Below, piece by piece: positions 43,328 to 51,466 of a DNA stretch of 64,000 nt. The translations under genes and the position numbers were made by a program. The stretch lies in NCBI GenBank assembly GCA_016722075.1, contig JADKGW010000001.1, forward strand, positions 186,001 to 250,000, written 5' to 3'. The stretch comes from Candidatus Kouleothrix ribensis. GTDB lineage: Bacteria; Chloroflexota; Chloroflexia; Chloroflexales; Roseiflexaceae. Each line of letters begins with the position of its first letter. The first letter of the stretch is position 1. The notes below the pieces were generated by a model. That model was not told the origin of the DNA. It made no database searches and saw only the letters and a program-made list of their open reading frames with translations.

Positions 43328-44587
43328 TTATAGTTCGAGCGGCACCAGCTCGCTATACACTGCGCGCACCTGGGCGTAGATGCGATCCCAGGTGAACTGG
43401 CGCAGCAGCTTGGCCTGGCCGGCCGCACCGAGCCGGTGGGCCAGGTCGCGGTCGCGCAGCAGCCGGCCAATCGCGGCGGCGGTGGCCTCGGCGTCGCCAA
43501 ACGGCACAAGCAGGCCGTCCTCGCCGTCGTCGATCACATCGGGCACGCCGCCGGCGCGCGCGCCGACCACCGGCAGGCCATAGCACCAGGCCTCGAGGTA
43601 GACGATCCCGAAGGTATCGGTGCGCGAGGGCATCGTGAACACGTCTGCAGCCGCGAGTGCGTCGCGCTTGGCCTGCTCGGGGGCGTAGGGCAGCACGCGG
43701 ATGCGCGCCTGATCGGCGGCGGGTAGCCGGGCGTGGAAGTGTGTGAATTGATCGAGCGGCGCGCCGATCAGCGCGAGCGTGGCATCGCTACCCTGCGCCC
43801 ACAGCCGCTGCATGGCCTGCACCGCCGGGATGGCGCCCTTGTCGTAGGCCAGTGCGCCAATGTACAGCACCAGCGGGCCGGCGATCTGCTGCTCGGCGCG
43901 GAAGCGTGCGCCATCGCCGCCCAGCACCTCGGCGGGCGTGACACCCACGCCGATGCGGCGCATGATCGTGCGCGGCACCCCGCGCTGGGCCAGCGCATCG
44001 GCCTCGAGCCCGGTCATGGTGATCACACGCTGGCTGCGCGCCAGCAGATCGACCTGGTGGCGCATGGCGTAGTAGCGCAGCAGCGAATCGTCGCCGGGCG
44101 AGCCGATATGCACGAACGGCGTGCAGATGAACGGGGTGCTAGTGCGCCGCGCGTGCTCGAACACCGGCACCACCGCGAAGTCGAGCGTAATATTGGTGGC
44201 ATGGATCAGGTCGAAGCGCACGGCGGCCAGCGCGCGCGGCAAGCCGGGCAGGCGCGGCGTGAGCATGGCCATCCGGCGCAGCAGCGCTGTGCTGCCGGGC
44301 AGGCGCGCGAGCTCGACCATCAGGCGGCGCAGGATCGGGTAGGCGATCGGCGGGCCGGGCAGGCGCCACACCGGCAGGCGTACGATCTGCACGCCGTTGT
44401 GGGTTTGCTCAAGCACCTCGATGCGGCGCTTGCGCGCGTCCCAGAAGAACTCGAGGTCGTAGGCATCGGTGGCCAGCACAGTAACGCGGTGGCCCTCGCG
44501 CACCAGGCGCTCGCCGACCTCGGCGAAGTAGCGCGCCGCGCCCGAGGCGACCGGGTGGTAGAGCTGGACGACGTGCAGGAAGTGCAT
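43328..44587 (-). CDS. Glycosyltransferase family 4
   Basis: A 419-residue GT-B enzyme. The N-terminal acceptor domain begins MHFLHVVQLYHPVASGAARY with the Gly-rich loop. The C-terminal nucleotide-sugar domain shows LVLYIGALAYDKG, MPSRTDTFGIVYLEAWCYGL with the E-x7-E motif, and VVGARAGGVPDVIDDGEDG. It transfers a sugar from an activated donor to a lipid or glycan; donor and acceptor are unknown. The start at 44587 is chosen at MHFLHVVQLYHP; a longer frame to 44704 crosses the antitoxin remnant. No other glycan genes are adjacent. Confidence 0.88.
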   Translation of the reverse strand: MHFLHVVQLYHPVASGAARYFAEVGERLVREGHRVTVLATDAYDLEFFWDARKRRIEVLEQTHNGVQIVRLPVWRLPGPPIAYPILRRLMVELARLPGSTALLRRMAMLTPRLPGLPRALAAVRFDLIHATNITLDFAVVPVFEHARRTSTPFICTPFVHIGSPGDDSLLRYYAMRHQVDLLARSQRVITMTGLEADALAQRGVPRTIMRRIGVGVTPAEVLGGDGARFRAEQQIAGPLVLYIGALAYDKGAIPAVQAMQRLWAQGSDATLALIGAPLDQFTHFHARLPAADQARIRVLPYAPEQAKRDALAAADVFTMPSRTDTFGIVYLEAWCYGLPVVGARAGGVPDVIDDGEDGLLVPFGDAEATAAAIGRLLRDRDLAHRLGAAGQAKLLRQFTWDRIYAQVRAVYSELVPLEL

Positions 44588-44638
44588 GGTTGCGATTGTA
44601 TCACGGATCCTTAACTCTCTTGGATCCTGCTCTCGGAA

Positions 44639-44856
44639 GTGAAGAATGATCTTTCTAAGTACCTTCGCCTCGCCGAGCAAGAAGCGATCGTGATTACGCG
44701 GCACGGCAAACCGGCTGGTATCTTGGCTTCGAGTCTGAGGATGCGTGGTTCGAGTACCGCTTGGAGCACGATCCGCGCTTTCTCAAACGGATCGAAGAAG
44801 CGCGTGCGAATATTCAAGCAAAGCGCGGCACTCGCCTAGAGGATATTTCAGAGTAG
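44639..44856 (+). pseudogene. Frameshifted PHD/YefM-type antitoxin
   Basis: The frame from the GTG at 44639 reads VKNDLSKYLRLAEQEAIVIT, RHGKPAGIL, the DNA-binding part of a Phd/YefM antitoxin. After GIL the homology continues in the next frame as FESEDAWFEYRLEHDPRFLK ... RGTRLEDISE and stops at 44856. One base or so has been lost near 44730. The first residues of the family are also missing, with a stop codon (TAA) just upstream. No toxin gene is recognised next to it. Confidence 0.75.
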
Positions 44857-45230
44857 CACTTGAACCCGCTCGTGTTCCTGCTACCTAGAGGGATCGTGTC
44901 CTATTCAAATAACCACAAAGATCACGCAGGCGGTGATGAATTAAGCGGATCTTCGGGCCTTTGGTGTGCTTTGTAGTAAGAAGGCTACGCCTATTCGCAA
45001 GGTATTGGTTCTATGGACAAAACTTTTCAAATACAGCCGCGAAGAACGTGTACCACCAAGACACCAAGGCACCAAGGGCTTCAGGATGCGCTACCATCGT
45101 GGTGTCTTCGTGCCTTGAATGAAGGAAGATGGTTTCTCTATCCGAAATGTCTTACAACTTACCTTTGCAGACAGCAGCCTTTGAGATCACGCAGTGTACG
45201 ATCGACGCGATTGCCTTCTTTTCTCTCTAC
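44857..45230. other. Gene-free region with degenerate repeats
   Basis: About 370 bases, less GC-rich, with no supported gene. It contains the phrase ACCAAGACACCAAGGCACC (about 45055-45073), a short intergenic repeat. Small ORFs here have no family resemblance. Confidence 0.4.
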
Positions 45231-46937
45231 TCAGCGTCCAATGATGCGATCGAGCACCCCCGATCGGAGCAGCGCTTGGGTGAAGGCGGCAGCAGAATGA
45301 CAGGCATAGGCTGTCCAACTGTCGTCGCGCCGAAAGCCTACAATATCACTAATACCGCGAACTGCTAGAATAGGGTATTCGCGATTATTGCGGCGAGCAG
45401 CCTGATATACCCCGCCAAGTTCCATCTCGACCGCTTGAGTCTGGCGTGCGAACTGCTGCCAGTCGGCTAGTAACTGTGTGTCCTTAACGAGCTGATTGCC
45501 GGTGGCGATCGAGCCGGTGACAACTGTTGGGTTTCTAGCCTTACTCGTGGCACCGAAATGATGCTGTAGGCTCTTCCTCACTCGATTTTGCCAACCCTCG
45601 TCGCCATAGAAATTCTTGTCCTCTATATCGACAGGCGGCCGTGGGAATCCAATCTTCTGTTTAGTATTCCATCCTCGCAATATGCCTGTGAGCGCCGGGA
45701 GCTGGGCCAGATATGTTTGTAACTGCCTATGCATTCCAGCCCCTACTGCCCCGTACTGCGTGTTACCGCCCTCAATTGCGGCCTGGACGCTAAAATCCGT
45801 CAAGCTCGTGGCCACAACCACATCCCCGAGAGTAAATTCCTGCGCCGGAACGCCGCCAGCGATGCCTACGAGCACAAACATCTTTGGGTCGAGGTCGGCG
45901 ATCATATCGCGCGTGGCATCCTGTGCTTCATTGTGTCCCTGCCGGATCAGTCGAAGTGTGGCTACCCGGTAGGTTTTGCTTTCATGCTGAAACTCGTGGA
46001 TACCATACACCCGCTCGCCCTCAGAGAAGCGTTGCGGCGGAAATCGGCGCAGCACGGCGTCGTATTCGTCTTCTCGTATGCTGATGATGCCGAAGTCCAC
46101 CTGACCTTTGAGAGTAGTGGCAGCTCCTAGTTCCTGAGATGTTCTCTTACTTACTGGCTTGTTTGGTATTTCTGACGTTACCGTGGGTACGGCTGTGGCC
46201 TGTTCGGCAGGCAATTTGATGCCGCTATCGTTTCGCGATCGCACCAGCGACTGGATCAGCCGATCGATCTGGAAGGCCTGCTCGCTCGGGTCGGTCAGGT
46301 CGATCGCCTCGAGGTAGGCGATCCGCGCGGGCAGGCGCGCGGGCTTGAGGATCAGCGGCAGCAGCTTGTGCTCAACGCTGCTCGGGTCGGTCGATTGAGC
46401 CAGCAGGCCCTGGAAACTGTTCCAGTCGCTGGCGAGCCAGTCGGGCGTGAGCACGATCAGCGTGTGGCGGCTGCGCTCGACCGCGTTCTCGATATTGATG
46501 ATCTTGGGCGCGCCGATCGCAAAGTCGCGGAAGTCGACGATATAGCGCAGCCCGGCGCGATCGAGCCGTGGCAGCAGCTCGCCGCGCACCCAGGCTTTGT
46601 CGGCCGGGTGATAGCTGACGAACACATCGGCGCTGGCAGATTGGTCGGCGCTCACCTGCGCGGCGGGCAGCGGGTCGGGGCGCGTGGGCAGCTGGGGCGC
46701 CGGTAGCTCGGCCACATTCCGATCCTCGTCCTCGGGTGCATCATCGACGGCGATGCTATTCTGGCGCAGGTAGGCCTTGATCTTGGCGATCTGGGCGCGC
46801 GCCTCGTCGATCTCGAGCTGCATATACGCCGGGGCCATGTTACCCATGCGGGCCTGCTGATTGATCGTTATGACTAGACGCTTGCGATAGGTATCCAGCA
46901 GGGTCAGCTGGCCCTTGATCGTCTCCTGGCTGGGCAT
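45231..46937 (-). CDS. TIR-domain/nucleoside phosphorylase (MTAN-like) fusion protein
   Basis: A 568-residue multidomain protein. Residues 1-62 form a helical N-terminal module (QLTLLDTYRKRLVITINQQA, LEIDEARAQIAKIKAYLRQN) of the kind placed before effector domains in Chloroflexota. A TIR domain spans about 103-235 (ADVFVSYHPADKAWV, IINIENAVERSRHTLIVLTP). A PNP_UDP_1/MTAN-like nucleosidase domain spans about 280-568 (VLVGIAGGV, VEMELGGVYQAA, RGISDIVGFRRDDSW). In the TIR helix the catalytic Glu of S-x-W-x3-E appears as Gln176 (SDWNSFQ), so NADase activity is doubtful. The architecture suggests an immunity or stress protein whose effector is the nucleosidase; this is inference. It is a single gene with unusually AT-rich 3' third. 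Confidence 0.88.
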   Translation of the reverse strand: MPSQETIKGQLTLLDTYRKRLVITINQQARMGNMAPAYMQLEIDEARAQIAKIKAYLRQNSIAVDDAPEDEDRNVAELPAPQLPTRPDPLPAAQVSADQSASADVFVSYHPADKAWVRGELLPRLDRAGLRYIVDFRDFAIGAPKIINIENAVERSRHTLIVLTPDWLASDWNSFQGLLAQSTDPSSVEHKLLPLILKPARLPARIAYLEAIDLTDPSEQAFQIDRLIQSLVRSRNDSGIKLPAEQATAVPTVTSEIPNKPVSKRTSQELGAATTLKGQVDFGIISIREDEYDAVLRRFPPQRFSEGERVYGIHEFQHESKTYRVATLRLIRQGHNEAQDATRDMIADLDPKMFVLVGIAGGVPAQEFTLGDVVVATSLTDFSVQAAIEGGNTQYGAVGAGMHRQLQTYLAQLPALTGILRGWNTKQKIGFPRPPVDIEDKNFYGDEGWQNRVRKSLQHHFGATSKARNPTVVTGSIATGNQLVKDTQLLADWQQFARQTQAVEMELGGVYQAARRNNREYPILAVRGISDIVGFRRDDSWTAYACHSAAAFTQALLRSGVLDRIIGR

Positions 46938-47230
46938 ATGTTCACCATTCTATATCGCCGACGAATGTGTTCATTATTATAACGTAGCAGCAGCTGTTTT
47001 TGGTTGATCGTTGCCTGCGGCTGCCACGACTTACCTCGCCGATGGGGTGCCTGCCTGCGGCAGCAAGGTACTTTTCTGTTATGGTTCACAGTTTTCCACG
47101 CTGCGCGCGGAAAACTGTGAACACTGGTGCCCGAGTTGCGCCCTGGCGCTGCGCTCCAGCTGCTGCGCGCTGGGTGCAGAGTGCGGAGTGCCGCCTGCAA
47201 CCGGCCAACGGGTTCGCAGGTTCTCAACGA
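46938..47230. repeat. Intergenic palindromic element related to family B
   Basis: It contains GCCTGCCTGCGGCAGCAAGG (47048-47067), like the inner motif of family B. A perfect 14-bp-arm hairpin follows: GTTCACAGTTTTCC (47084-47097) and GGAAAACTGTGAAC (47109-47122). Neither the ends nor a target duplication could be fixed. No gene. Confidence 0.5.
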
Positions 47231-47298
47231 GTTAGAAGGTTAGAAGGTTAGAAGGTTAGAAGGTTAGAAGGTTAGAAGGTTAGAAGGTTAGAAGGTTA
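47231..47298. repeat. GTTAGAAG octamer tandem repeat
   Basis: Eight perfect copies of GTTAGAAG (47231-47294) followed by GTTA. It directly precedes the heptamer array. Confidence 0.95.
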
Positions 47299-47300
47299 TC

Positions 47301-47569
47301 AACCTGCAACCGGCCAACCGGCAACCGGCCAACCGGCAACCGGCAACCGGCCAACCGGCAACCGGCCAACTTGCAACCTGCAACCGGCCAACTTGCAACC
47401 TGCAACCGGCAACCGGCAACCTGCAACCGGCAACCGGCAACCTGCAACCGGCCAACCTGCGACCGGCCAACCTGCAACCGGCCAACCTGCAACCTGCAAC
47501 CTGCAACCTGCAACCGGCAACCTGCAACCGGCCAACCTGCAACCTGCAACCGGCCAACCTGCAACCTGC
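47301..47569. repeat. AACCTGC/AACCGGC(C) heptamer-octamer array
   Basis: About 36-37 units of only three main kinds, AACCTGC, AACCGGC and AACCGGCC, with rare AACTTGC and GACCGGCC, follow each other without spacers. The order of unit types is irregular. It lies 37 bases downstream of the DUF58 stop codon on the minus strand. Minus-strand ORFs through it are repeat artefacts. Confidence 0.95.
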
Positions 47570-47605
47570 CCACTGCCGCCTGCCCGCTGCCGTCTGCCGA
47601 ACTAT

Positions 47606-48772
47606 TCACCCCGCCGTAGGCCGGCCGTCGCGCCAGAGGCCGTAGCTGGTAATGCCATACTGGCGCGGCAGGCCCAGGTCGGCGGGCGTTGGCTCGGTGA
47701 TGATCAGCGCCACGCTCAGGCCGCGCCGCAGCAGCGGCAGCAGCCGCGCCACCAGCTCGGGGCCGCGCTGGCCGGTGATTACCACCACGGTGCTGCCCCA
47801 GCCCAGGTGCGCAGCCGCAGTGCTCAGAAGCTCGAGCAGGTCGCCGTGTGGCGCGGCCTCGAGCCGGCCCAGCGCACCCATGATCGCCATCAGGTGGGCG
47901 CGGCCGTGGCCGACCGGCAGGCTGGGTGTGGCCGCATGTGTGGCCGCGTCGTAGCCGCTGGTACACAGGCCGACGGGCTGGCGCCGCTCGACCAGGTGTG
48001 CGACGATCGAGGCTGCCGTGACGAGCGCGCGCTCCATGGTGTCGAAGGCGAACCGCCCGGCATACTCTTCGCGCGTGAACGCCAGCGCCACCAGCGTCTC
48101 GAGCGCGATCGCCGGCTGGTAGCGCCGCACCTGCGGTGTGCCGGCGTGGGCGGTCGTCTTCCAATCGATCCGGCGCACGCCGTCGGCGGCCTGGTATGGC
48201 CGCACCCCGACTGGCCGGGCCGGGTCGCTGAACAGGCGCTGGCTGGCAGCCAGTGTGCCGTAGGGTAGCGCGGCCGGTAGGCCTAGCTGGGCCAGCGGCA
48301 GGATGCTCGGGTAGATCGTCAGGCCATCGTGCTCGGGCAGGCTGAGCGTGCGCTCGTCGAGGCCCAGCACATCGCCGGTGGTGATCGTGAGCGGCCCAAG
48401 CCGGTAGTAGCCCCGGCGCTGCCCCACCAGCGAGTAGGTCAGCACGCGGCGCTCGCCAGCGCCGAGCGAGAGCACCTCGCGCAGGGCCGGCTGGTTGCGC
48501 AGCGCTGCCGGAATGCTCTCGTTGAGCGTGATCCACGGCAGCGGCAGCAGCCCGTTGTTGTGCAGCTCGATCGCCACGTCGGTGCGCTCGCCGGGGAAGG
48601 CCGCTGCTGGCGCGCGCCTGACCCAGGTGATCTGGCGGGCGCTGCGGCCTAGCCAGAAGCGCGCCAGCAGCTGCAGCCCAACCACCAGGTAGAGCAAGTA
48701 GAAGAACAGCTCGCTGCGCAGCGCCGCCGCGACGAAGAACAGCACCAGCATGAGCCAGAAGAGATCATTCAT
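47606..48772 (-). CDS. DUF58-domain protein
   Basis: A 388-residue protein with two N-terminal membrane helices (about 3-20 and 22-40). A beta domain follows, then the DUF58 signature (RPVGVRPYQAADGVRRIDWK, TTAHAGTPQVRRYQ) and a von Willebrand A-like C-terminal fold (VVVITGQRGPELVARLLPLL). In this family the protein sits with a MoxR ATPase and is thought to take part in assembly or maturation of partner complexes. That partner is the next gene upstream (48855-49817) on the same strand, 82 bases away. Confidence 0.88.
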   Translation of the reverse strand: MNDLFWLMLVLFFVAAALRSELFFYLLYLVVGLQLLARFWLGRSARQITWVRRAPAAAFPGERTDVAIELHNNGLLPLPWITLNESIPAALRNQPALREVLSLGAGERRVLTYSLVGQRRGYYRLGPLTITTGDVLGLDERTLSLPEHDGLTIYPSILPLAQLGLPAALPYGTLAASQRLFSDPARPVGVRPYQAADGVRRIDWKTTAHAGTPQVRRYQPAIALETLVALAFTREEYAGRFAFDTMERALVTAASIVAHLVERRQPVGLCTSGYDAATHAATPSLPVGHGRAHLMAIMGALGRLEAAPHGDLLELLSTAAAHLGWGSTVVVITGQRGPELVARLLPLLRRGLSVALIITEPTPADLGLPRQYGITSYGLWRDGRPTAG

Positions 48773-48854
48773 TGAGTTTTGAGCTCTGCGTTCTGAGTTC
48801 TGAGTTGAAAGGCATAAAATTCAAAACTCATAACTCAAAACTCATAACTATCGG
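48773..48854. repeat. AT-rich TTCTGAGTT/AACTCATAACTC repeats
   Basis: Between the MoxR and DUF58 genes. TTCTGAGTT-like copies on the left face CAAAACTCATAACTCAAAAC copies on the right, making an imperfect palindrome of about 70 bases, strikingly AT-rich against its surroundings. Confidence 0.6.
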
Positions 48855-49817
48855 CTATGCACTATTCTCGCCAAGGTCGAGCGTTGCCTCGGCCAGCACC
48901 GCCTCGAGCACGGCGGCAGCGCTGCGGCCGCGCAGCGCGCTCTCGGGCCGCAGCATCAGCCGGTGGCGCCAGACCGGGCCAACCAGCGCTTTGATGTCGT
49001 CGGGCAGCGCGTAGTCGCGGCCGGCCAGCGCGGCGTAGGCCTGCGTCGCCCGAAACAGCGCGAACGTCGCGCGCGGGCTGACGCCGAGCGCCAGATCGGG
49101 ATGCTGGCGCGTGGCGTTGGCCAGGCGAATGATATAGTCGCGCAGTGGCTCGCTCACATGGATGCCCCAGATCGTCTGCTGGAGCGCGGGCAGCTCGGCC
49201 CCCGCAACCACCTGGCCGATCGAGCCGATCGGATGGGCGCCGGCGAGCGCCTGGAGCATCCGGGCCTCTTCTGCTGGCGTGGGGTAGCCCAGGCCGACCT
49301 CGACCAGGAAGCGGTCGAGCTGGGCCTCGGGCAACGGAAAGGTGCCCTCGAACTCGACCGGATTCTGGGTAGCCAGCACCAGGAAGGGCTGGCTAAGCGC
49401 GCGCGTCTCGCCATCGATCGTCACCTGGCCCTCGCCCATCGCCTCGAGCAGCGCGCTCTGCGTGCGCGGCGTGGCCCGATTGATCTCGTCGGCCAGCAGA
49501 ATATTGGCGAAGATCGGGCCGGGCTGGAACTGAAAGACGCCCTCGTTCTGGCGGTAGACCGACACGCCCAGCACATCGTTGGGCAGCAAATCGGGCGTAC
49601 ACTGGAGGCGCCTGAAGCTCAGGCCCAGCGAGATCGCCAACGCGCGGGCCAGCATGGTCTTGCCGACGCCGGGCACATCCTCGAGTAAGGCGTGGCCGCC
49701 ACACAGCAGCGCGACGAGCAGCAGGTCGATCGGTTCGTGCTTGCCAACGATCACGCGGGCGACATTCTCGCGCACGCTGGTAGCAAACGCCTGGACACTC
49801 TCGATTGAAGCGGGCAC
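48855..49817 (-). CDS. MoxR-family AAA+ ATPase
   Basis: A 320-residue AAA+ ATPase. Walker A is GVGKTMLARALA (after HALLEDVP), Walker B LLADEINRA, sensor 1 LATQNPVEFEGTFPLPEAQL, and the lid domain has LGVSPRATFALFRATQAYAA. MoxR ATPases act as chaperones for metal-enzyme or surface-complex assembly together with DUF58/VWA partners, and the DUF58 gene follows here. I start at the GTG at 49817, preceded by AGAGAGG; a longer frame to 49952 is not conserved. Confidence 0.9.
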   Translation of the reverse strand: MPASIESVQAFATSVRENVARVIVGKHEPIDLLLVALLCGGHALLEDVPGVGKTMLARALAISLGLSFRRLQCTPDLLPNDVLGVSVYRQNEGVFQFQPGPIFANILLADEINRATPRTQSALLEAMGEGQVTIDGETRALSQPFLVLATQNPVEFEGTFPLPEAQLDRFLVEVGLGYPTPAEEARMLQALAGAHPIGSIGQVVAGAELPALQQTIWGIHVSEPLRDYIIRLANATRQHPDLALGVSPRATFALFRATQAYAALAGRDYALPDDIKALVGPVWRHRLMLRPESALRGRSAAAVLEAVLAEATLDLGENSA

Positions 49818-49991
49818 GGATTCAGCCTCTCTCCGATGGATGGGGCGCGGCAGACTGGTGATGCGTGCATTATATGTGGCCGGCTGCGCATTGACAAGCG
49901 CGGAGAGATCCAGGTGGCGGGTTGGTTGCGCATAGAGTGGTAGACCCGGCAAAGTTGGCTGGGGGCGCTGATAGCAATGAAGAGGAATTCA

Positions 49992-50717
49992 ATGAATCAG
50001 AAGACCAACGGCATCGTATCGCGGCGGCGGTTTCTCCAGGGCACAGCCGGCATCGGCGGCGGGGTCGTGGCTGCAAGCTTTGCCGGCGCGTTTGGCCTGG
50101 GCCTGGCCGAGGCTGCGGCGGCGAATGACGAGCCGCAGACGATCTTGAACCTGGCTGCAACGGCCGAGGCGCTGGCGGTGACGTTCTACTATAGCGCGAT
50201 CACCGGCGCGCAATTCGAGGTCGACCCGGCCGACCTGGTGTACCTCAAGCTGGCGATGGACGCCGAGAAATACCACTACGATTTCCTGACCTCGGCCGGC
50301 GGCAAGGCGCTGACCAACCAGTTCTTCGTGCCGGCGAATGTGCTGAGTGATGTTGATGTGTTCGTCAAAACCGGCCTGGCTGCCGAAACCGCGTTCGTCG
50401 CAGCGTACCTGGCTGCGACGCGCCGCTTCGCAGAGGCCGGGCAGGGCAAGCTGGCCGCCACCACCGCGCAGCATGCCGCCAGCGAGGCCGTACACCTGGC
50501 GCTGATACGCGACATTGCCGGCCTAGTGCCGAACGACCTGGCCGTGCCGGCGGCGATCTACTATAACGTCTCCGACGCCGTGCCAACGCTGGCGCCATTT
50601 CTCAAAGGTGGTGCGGGCTTCATCGGCCCGGTGAAGATGCCGAGCAACGATCAGTTCAACGCGGCGCTGGATGGCCTGAAGGCCGGCCACCCGCCGATGT
50701 ACGTGTCGATCTATTAG
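49992..50717 (+). CDS. Tat-exported ferritin-like domain protein
   Basis: A 241-residue protein with a twin-arginine signal (SRRRFLQGTAGIGGGVVAAS, residues about 10-29). A four-helix ferritin-like domain follows, with Glu/His-rich helices (ATAEALAVTFYYSAI, MDAEKYHYDFLTSAG, QHAASEAVHLALIRD) that could ligate a di-iron or other metal centre. Related proteins are exported ferritin_2/DUF4439-like proteins of unknown substrate. The ATG at 49992 follows AGAGGA at a good distance; one at 49977 is an alternative. It stands alone between two minus-strand operons. Confidence 0.85.
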   Translation: MNQKTNGIVSRRRFLQGTAGIGGGVVAASFAGAFGLGLAEAAAANDEPQTILNLAATAEALAVTFYYSAITGAQFEVDPADLVYLKLAMDAEKYHYDFLTSAGGKALTNQFFVPANVLSDVDVFVKTGLAAETAFVAAYLAATRRFAEAGQGKLAATTAQHAASEAVHLALIRDIAGLVPNDLAVPAAIYYNVSDAVPTLAPFLKGGAGFIGPVKMPSNDQFNAALDGLKAGHPPMYVSIY

Positions 50718-50725
50718 TCGCGTGC

Positions 50726-51391
50726 TTAAGGCAGGCGGTCGCCGCCCGGCGCCGGCACCAGCCCGCGCTGGATGGCGACCATGGCGGCCTGGGTGCGGTT
50801 GGTGACGCCAAGCTTCTGGAAGATCTCGCTCATACGGTTGCCGACGGTTTTTTCGGAGAGGTGCAGGCGCGCGGCGATCGTCCGGTTGTCGTGGCCCTCG
50901 GCCAGCAGCTGGATGATCGCGTGCTCGCGCGGCGTCAGCTGTTCGTCGGCGGGCGGGGTGCTGTTCGCGCGCCGGATCTCACTGAACACACGCGCCGTAA
51001 TCGACGGATCGAGCGCCGCTTCGCCGCGGTGAACGCGCTGAATCACGTCGATCAGCTCCTCGGCATCGGCATCTTTGAGCAGGTAGGCCTGCACGCCGGC
51101 CTTGATCGCCTCGATTACGTGCTGGTCGTGGCGATACATCGTCAGCATAATCAGCTTGACCTCGGGGTGGGTCTGCGCGAGCTGGCGTGCCACCGCGACA
51201 CCATCGAGATCGGGCATCTGGATGTCGAGCAGCATAATGTCGGGCCGCAGCGCATCGACCTGGGCCAGCGCCTCGCGGCCGGTGCTGGCTTCGCCCACCA
51301 CGGCGAACTCGGTCTTGCGCTCGATCAGCTCGCGCAGGCCCTGGCGAAACATACGATGATCATCAGCAATCAGCAGGCGTGGTTTGGTCAT
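50726..51391 (-). CDS. NarL/LuxR-family response regulator
   Basis: A 221-residue regulator. The receiver is at 1-120 (LIADDHRMFRQGLREL acidic pocket, phospho-Asp in IMLLDIQMPDLDG, Lys in YLLKDADAEEL). The LuxR-type helix-turn-helix is at about 150-210 (LTPREHAIIQLLAEGHDNRT, then LHLSEKTVGNRMSEIFQKLG). It starts at 51391. The kinase gene lies 75 bases upstream on the same strand, an evident cognate pair. Its 3' end converges with the ferritin-like gene, only eight bases away. Confidence 0.93.
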   Translation of the reverse strand: MTKPRLLIADDHRMFRQGLRELIERKTEFAVVGEASTGREALAQVDALRPDIMLLDIQMPDLDGVAVARQLAQTHPEVKLIMLTMYRHDQHVIEAIKAGVQAYLLKDADAEELIDVIQRVHRGEAALDPSITARVFSEIRRANSTPPADEQLTPREHAIIQLLAEGHDNRTIAARLHLSEKTVGNRMSEIFQKLGVTNRTQAAMVAIQRGLVPAPGGDRLP

Positions 51392-51466
51392 TATGATCTT
51401 CCAGTTGCGTTGGCATATTGGCCGGGCGGGCCGCACCTGCCCGGCCGCACACCCAGAATAGATGCG

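Noticed and set aside
45013..45300. A 95-codon plus-strand ORF after the antitoxin remnant
   Set aside because: It contains the intergenic CACCAAG repeat phrase, lacks a Shine-Dalgarno and overlaps the end of the TIR-nucleosidase gene.
47301..47569. A second CRISPR-like array
   Set aside because: The units are contiguous 7-8-mers with no spacers; it is a minisatellite.
47280..48536. A 418-codon minus-strand ORF through the heptamer array into DUF58
   Set aside because: Out of frame with the DUF58 protein and composed of repeat-encoded residues.
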